A stretch of 10,867 nt of DNA, taken from contig JAKBCQ010000028.1 of the NCBI GenBank assembly GCA_021807585.1, positions 1 through 10,867 on the forward strand, in the 5' to 3' direction. The DNA is from Planctomycetota bacterium. GTDB taxonomy: Bacteria > Planctomycetota > Planctomycetia > Isosphaerales > Isosphaeraceae. The notes under the pieces were generated by a model that was given only the letters and a program-made list of their open reading frames with translations, was not told where the DNA came from and searched no databases. The position numbers and the translations under genes were made by a program. Shown here one piece after another: positions 7,786 to 10,867 of this stretch. Within the stretch, counting starts at the first letter, position 1; every line of letters begins with the position of its first letter.

Positions 7786-7790
7786 TCAGG

Positions 7791-8567
7791 ATGTCAACAA
7801 AGTTGGATGTGGATGTGACGGAAACATGGCGGGAATACAAGGAACAGCCGACGACGGCCTTGCGCAATCAACTCGTCGAGCGGTATCTGCCGCTCGTCAA
7901 GTATAACGCCGAGCGCATTTGGCAACGGTTGCCCGAGGGAGTCGATCTCGACGATCTGATTTCCGCGGGGGTTTTCGGCTTGATGGACGCGATCGACGCC
8001 TTCGATATGACGCGCGGCGTCAAATTTGAGACGTACTGCGTCCCTCGAATCCGCGGAGCGATGCTCGACGAACTCCGCACGATGGACTGGGTGCCCCGAC
8101 TCGTGCGGTCGAAACACAGCAAAATGGAGGAGGCGCGGAAGGCGCTCGAAGCCCTCCACGGCAGGCCCCCCACCGACGCCGAACTCGCCGAGAAACTCGG
8201 TCTCGCGATGGAAGATTACGATAAAATGGCGATGGACGCCAACGCCGTCGGCCTGATCAGCCTCAACAAAAAATGGTACGAAACCGACAGTTATAAAGAT
8301 GTACGTGAAATCGATATCCTCGAGGACAAGAAAGGGGAAGACCCCACCCGCAGGCTGCAGCGCAAAGACCTCATGCGCATGGTGACCAAAGGGCTCAATC
8401 GCAACGAACGTCTGATTATTATTTTATATTATTACGAAGAACTGACGATGAAGGAGATCGGCGCGACGCTCGACCTGAGCGAGTCGCGGGTTTCTCAGAT
8501 GCATTCGTCGATCATCCAACGGTTGCAATCGCAGTTGTCGTCGCGGAGGGTCGAATTCGGCACGTGA
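7791..8567 (+). CDS. fliA: FliA/WhiG-type RNA polymerase sigma factor
   Basis: A 258-residue group 3 sigma-70 factor of normal length for FliA. Region 2 spans about residues 25-98 (LPLVKYNAERIW, DLDDLISAGVFGLMDAIDAFD, FETYCVPRIRGAMLDELR), including the FliA/WhiG-type RIRGAMLDELR...DWVPR transition at 87-103. Region 3 covers about 105-160, and region 4 about 195-250 with the helix-turn-helix MKEIGATLDLSESRVSQMHSS at 220-240. It directs RNA polymerase to late flagellar promoters and is normally held in check by the anti-sigma FlgM, which I do not see here. Its place after flhA-flhF-flhG matches the well-known flagellar cluster. The start is set by GGAGG five bases upstream. The codons for LIIILYYYE (residues 208-216) are almost pure A/T, unlike the rest. 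The last 56 bases overlap a - strand gene. Confidence 0.96.
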   Translation: MSTKLDVDVTETWREYKEQPTTALRNQLVERYLPLVKYNAERIWQRLPEGVDLDDLISAGVFGLMDAIDAFDMTRGVKFETYCVPRIRGAMLDELRTMDWVPRLVRSKHSKMEEARKALEALHGRPPTDAELAEKLGLAMEDYDKMAMDANAVGLISLNKKWYETDSYKDVREIDILEDKKGEDPTRRLQRKDLMRMVTKGLNRNERLIIILYYYEELTMKEIGATLDLSESRVSQMHSSIIQRLQSQLSSRRVEFGT

Positions 8568-8889
8568 CGAGGCGAGGCCGATCATCGGATCGAAGCGAAC
8601 TCTTGATCGCCGAATCGACGTCGGACGTCGGAGGATTGACGGGCCGTCTACGCGCGTGCGATACGTGCAACAGCGTCGCGAACAAGAGCGCGACGACGAT
8701 CACTCCGGTCGACCAGAGAATCGCGCGCATCGTCGTCGAAAGGGGAGCGGCGGGGGTCGATCGCAGGTAAGCGTCGAACGATTGAGACGCCGCCGGATCG
8801 CCCGATTCGCCGCTAAATCGCGGAGCGTCCTCCTCGAACAGCGAGTTCCCCTTGATCTTCCGCGGCTCGGTTCCCGAACTATTCGTCAT
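8512..8889 (-). CDS. small single-pass membrane protein, unknown function
   Basis: A 125-residue protein that I do not recognise. Residues 1-54 are polar and Gly/Ser/Glu-rich, a strongly hydrophobic segment runs from about 56 to 76 (RAILWS, then VIVVALLFATLLHV), and an Arg-rich HARRRP follows directly, which suggests that the C-terminal side is cytoplasmic (positive-inside rule). The ATG at 8889 has GGGAG nine bases upstream; an in-frame ATG at 8955 lacks a ribosome site. The 3' end lies antisense to the last 56 bases of the sigma gene, so the final 18 residues are encoded opposite sigma region 4. It lies 91 bases downstream of the methyltransferase stop on the same strand and may be cotranscribed with it. 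The membrane segment and ribosome site make it more likely real than the overlapping + strand frames. Confidence 0.68.
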   Translation of the reverse strand: MTNSSGTEPRKIKGNSLFEEDAPRFSGESGDPAASQSFDAYLRSTPAAPLSTTMRAILWSTGVIVVALLFATLLHVSHARRRPVNPPTSDVDSAIKSSLRSDDRPRLVTCRIRPSATTTAIATVG

Positions 8890-8980
8890 CGTTAATCGCT
8901 CCCGCCCCGATCGACCCGAGACTCGCCGAGAATCGATCCACAACTCTTCCCTCATGAATCGTCACTTGAATAGAAACTCC

Positions 8981-9922
8981 TTATAGATGATCATCTAACT
9001 TGGTTGTCGACGCGACGAACGACCAATCCCATCCCGGCGGCCGACGATCGTCACGCCCCGACGCCGGATCGCCCGCCTCCCATGGATATAACACCTGATC
9101 GAGCCTGATATCCTCGAATCCCGCCTTCCGAAGCCGATGTACAAGCTCAAACGGCTGCCAAAACTTCTGCCTGATCCCCTGATACCGAAACCGGCCGAAC
9201 GCGAAATCATACCGCCTGTGCTCGGCGTGGATCGACGCGTGACGGTCGGCCTCCCGCGGCGAAAGACCCCGCTCGATCGCATCGTCATAAAGCAACATTG
9301 TATGATAATATATCGCGTCAAGCGACGGAACCACCCCCAGGAAAACGCCCCCGGGCCGTAAACACGCGCGAATCGACCTTAACGCCGCGGCGATCTCGCT
9401 TACCTCGGGCGCCACCAGCGAATTCACCGCAATCGCCACGTCAACCCCGGATTCAAACTCGCTTATGGAAGACATACTGACATTTCTGAATTTCACCCGA
9501 TCGGCTCGATCCCCCAATCGCCGTCTCGCGAGCTCGATCATCGACGGGGCGAAATCGACCGCCACGACCCGCGCGAACCGATCGATCAGCCGAGGCAACA
9601 ACGGACCCGTCCCGCATCCCAGATCGACGACGGTTTTCGTCCCCGCGTCGGTGATCGCATCGAGCGCTTTGAGAAGCGGATTGATCACACCGGGATCGTA
9701 CGGATCAAGAAAGATTTTCTCGTATCGCTCGGCTTGGCGATCCCAGTAATAATCCTGCCCCCGACCGCTGGCTTTTGGTCCCTCCCCTCGATCCAACCCG
9801 GCATATCCGCTCGCAAGATCGGCGCGCGGCGAATCCGATTGGGGCGCGCACTCGGACGGCGTATCGGCGCGATACGCGAGCGCGGGTGCGGGAGTCGCGG
9901 CGGATCGTGGTCGTCGGGACAC
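8981..9922 (-). CDS. SAM-dependent class I methyltransferase
   Basis: A 313-residue protein with a Rossmann-fold methyltransferase domain from about residue 57. Motif I VVDLGCGTG is at 98-106, the acidic end of strand 2 is VAVD at 120-123, the strand-4 region DVAIAVNSLV is at 161-170, and LRPGGVFLGVVPS is at 188-200. The C-terminal part holds WQPFELVHRLRKAGF and WDWSFVASTT. The substrate (small molecule, lipid, protein or RNA) cannot be told. The first ~55 residues are Pro/Ser/Ala-rich and probably disordered or not translated. GTG at 9922 is the only start between the upstream gene's stop and this domain apart from later weak ones such as TTG at 9796, and neither has a good ribosome site. 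The gene lies 36 bases after the lipoprotein gene in the same frame, separated by a single TGA. Confidence 0.87.
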   Translation of the reverse strand: MSRRPRSAATPAPALAYRADTPSECAPQSDSPRADLASGYAGLDRGEGPKASGRGQDYYWDRQAERYEKIFLDPYDPGVINPLLKALDAITDAGTKTVVDLGCGTGPLLPRLIDRFARVVAVDFAPSMIELARRRLGDRADRVKFRNVSMSSISEFESGVDVAIAVNSLVAPEVSEIAAALRSIRACLRPGGVFLGVVPSLDAIYYHTMLLYDDAIERGLSPREADRHASIHAEHRRYDFAFGRFRYQGIRQKFWQPFELVHRLRKAGFEDIRLDQVLYPWEAGDPASGRDDRRPPGWDWSFVASTTKLDDHL

Positions 9923-9958
9923 GTGGCTCTGCCTCGTCGTCGTCGGGTCGCTCTTCTT

Positions 9959-10528
9959 TCAATCTACTACGCGGGACGCTCGTTGGGGAGAATCGGTCGG
10001 CAGGGTAGAACCGGTCCGCTCGGGTGTATCGCTCGCCGAACTCCGCGACGCCGCCGGAATGAGACTCTCGATATCAATCTCGAGCCCCTTCGTATTCCCC
10101 ATCACATCGCGGATGTAACGCTTGGGATAGCCGAGCTTGCGATCCGTCGTCAGCCGAAGCACCGCCGAAGACCCCTTCGGTTGGCCAAAAGGACGCTCGG
10201 CGCTCAACTGATCGAGCTCCTCCTCGAGCATCACAAACAATCCGTCGACGCCGTATGGCGAACGATCTCCAGGACGCATCTCGCGCGCCGTCCCATCCGG
10301 GGCGATCCCGTCGATCCGTTTCACCTCGCCGTCCCGCACCGTCACACGATAACGCGCGTTGCGGATCCCCGAACACGACCATACCAGATCGTAATCGCGA
10401 ATCCCGGCGCGCCGCCACACCGCGCGAGCCGATTGAATCGCCTCACGCGTCAGGTTCTCGCCGCCGCCGCATCCCGCGATTTCCCAGCACAAGACGATCG
10501 CGACAAGCGCAAGCCTACGGATTTTCAT
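9959..10528 (-). CDS. short lipoprotein, DUF6174-like
   Basis: A 189-residue predicted lipoprotein. The signal peptide MKIRRLALVAIVLCWEIAGC has a lipobox IAGC with Cys20 as the lipidated residue. The mature part has the pattern ARAVWRRAGIRDYDLVWSCSG...YRVTVRDGEV at about 35-70, and a downstream LRLTTDRKLGYPKRY at about 124-138. This resembles small DUF6174-type proteins (trp-x-x-x-gly...asp-tyr, then a charged VRDG turn); that family name is from memory and unverified. The function is unknown. The C-terminal 30 residues are Ser/Pro/Thr-rich. ATG at 10528 is preferred because it starts a proper signal peptide and has GGGAG 11 bases upstream; the ATG at 10546 adds six residues and has no such site. 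It is the first gene of a - strand group and is divergent from the aldolase gene. Confidence 0.78.
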   Translation of the reverse strand: MKIRRLALVAIVLCWEIAGCGGGENLTREAIQSARAVWRRAGIRDYDLVWSCSGIRNARYRVTVRDGEVKRIDGIAPDGTAREMRPGDRSPYGVDGLFVMLEEELDQLSAERPFGQPKGSSAVLRLTTDRKLGYPKRYIRDVMGNTKGLEIDIESLIPAASRSSASDTPERTGSTLPTDSPQRASRVVD

Positions 10529-10589
10529 CGCTTTTCGATCTCCCATGAAGTTATTCTAGGGACGAAGTCCGCCGCCGGCCACCGGTCGG

Positions 10590-10618
10590 TTGAATTTATA
10601 CATGATTATCCACATAAA
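10590..10618 (+). promoter_or_regulatory. possible promoter of the aldolase-like gene
   Basis: TTGAAT at 10590-10595 and CATAAA at 10613-10618 are 17 bases apart, each matching four of six consensus positions of a housekeeping sigma-70 promoter. They lie in the only A/T-rich part of the 111-bp divergent spacer, 21 bases before the ATG at 10640. The same patch reads TATAAA on the - strand and could also serve the lipoprotein gene. Confidence 0.3.
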
Positions 10619-10639
10619 TTCTAGTGTGACAATATCCCG

Positions 10640-10867
10640 ATGAACGATGCGAACGCGCTCGATCCCCTCTCCCTCGTTCGCCCCCGCCGCGCGATCCTGG
10701 GAATCTCCGCGGTTTATCTCCCCTTCGCCGATGATGCGGGCTCGATCGACTTCACGGGCTTCCGCAACCTCCTCGAACGGACGCAGCAAGCGGGCCTCGT
10801 CCCCGCGGTCAATATGGACACGGGCTCGGTTCACCTGCTCGACGAATCGACCAAAAGGAAAATCCTC
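10640..10867 (+). CDS. dihydrodipicolinate synthase-like aldolase (5' part only)
   Basis: The first 76 codons of a gene that runs off the window. The visible part reads LGISAVYLPFADDAGSIDF, then ERTQQAGLVPAVNMDTG, then LLDESTKRKIL. This matches the start of DapA/NanA-family TIM-barrel aldolases: a first strand ending in LPF, an acid before an aspartate, then a helix and second strand. The usual GTTGE loop of true DapA is not seen; the second strand ends in NMDTG, so this is probably a divergent subfamily rather than lysine-pathway DapA. The Schiff-base Lys would lie beyond the window. No Shine-Dalgarno precedes the ATG at 10640; an ATG two codons later is also possible. Transcribed divergently from the lipoprotein gene. 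Confidence 0.75.
   Translation, partial: MNDANALDPLSLVRPRRAILGISAVYLPFADDAGSIDFTGFRNLLERTQQAGLVPAVNMDTGSVHLLDESTKRKIL

Larger units (their letters stand above)
7338..7790. other. 453-bp gap between flhG and fliA
   Basis: The stretch holds no recognisable gene. The first 65 bases are comparatively A/T-rich and contain a strong ribosome site before a five-codon ORF. A hairpin follows at 7423-7451. From about 7460 on the sequence is GC-rich and open in two + frames, one of them (from 7593) continuous with fliA, but both give Arg-rich, low-complexity translations. It may be a long leader of fliA, the decayed remains of a gene, or both. No T-rich terminator tail and no clear sigma promoter can be seen. 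Confidence 0.55.

Noticed and set aside
7593..7790. 66-residue N-terminal extension of FliA
   Set aside because: GGAGG five bases before the ATG at 7791 and normal FliA length from that start; the extension is Arg/Asp-rich low complexity. Kept only as a question in the gap finding.
8564..8770. + strand ORF whose GTG overlaps the fliA stop (GTGA)
   Set aside because: The overlap looks like translational coupling, but the translation has no domain or membrane segment, whereas the - strand frame over the same bases does.
8879..8965. - strand 28-codon ORF (GTG start) with AAGGAG upstream, between the methyltransferase and the membrane protein gene
   Set aside because: Spacing of 11 bases, GTG start and no recognisable peptide; likely chance, although the ribosome site is good.
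9734..10624. long + strand ORF of 296 codons
   Set aside because: It is antisense to the lipoprotein and the methyltransferase N-terminus; the translation is Arg/His/Pro-rich with no motif, while the - strand frames have a lipobox and a SAM motif.

Overview
The window is GC-rich, densely coding bacterial DNA that is extremely rich in GATC and CGATCG. It looks like a planctomycete-type chromosome. That placement is an inference from the combination of a FlhA/FlhF/FlhG/FliA flagellar block, an Anbu proteasome-like protease, a secreted TPR protein and the sequence style. Nothing in the window proves the taxon.

Left part (1-2310): the probable tail of an upstream gene, then a secreted or periplasmic TPR-repeat protein on the + strand (174-1472). 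Facing it on the - strand is an Anbu/COG3484 proteasome-type protease with an exposed N-terminal threonine (1528-2310). A 578-bp region without a convincing gene (2311-2888) separates the protease from the divergently oriented flagellar block.

Centre (2889-8567): a co-directional set, flhA (export gate membrane protein), flhF (SRP-type GTPase for flagellar placement), flhG (MinD-like partner) and a fliA/whiG-type sigma factor. flhA to flhG are closely spaced and are probably one operon. The sigma gene follows after 453 bp holding a five-codon ORF with a strong Shine-Dalgarno and a hairpin, but no recognisable gene. Together these genes place the flagellum, export its subunits and transcribe the late flagellar genes. 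The most notable residue-level oddity is that FlhG has Thr instead of the P-loop Lys (KGGVGTS instead of KGGVGKS/T), while it keeps the N-terminal DQAxxLR motif that stimulates FlhF.

Right part (8512-10867): a - strand group of a small single-pass membrane protein (its 3' end overlaps the sigma gene antisense), a SAM-dependent class I methyltransferase and a short lipoprotein. These are followed by a divergent, truncated + strand gene for a dihydrodipicolinate-synthase-like aldolase running off the window.

I see no tRNA, rRNA, CRISPR array, transposase or phage gene. I found no clearly new multi-gene system. The most interesting signals are the altered FlhG P-loop, the flhG-fliA gap, the GATC/CGATCG excess and the isolated Anbu gene.
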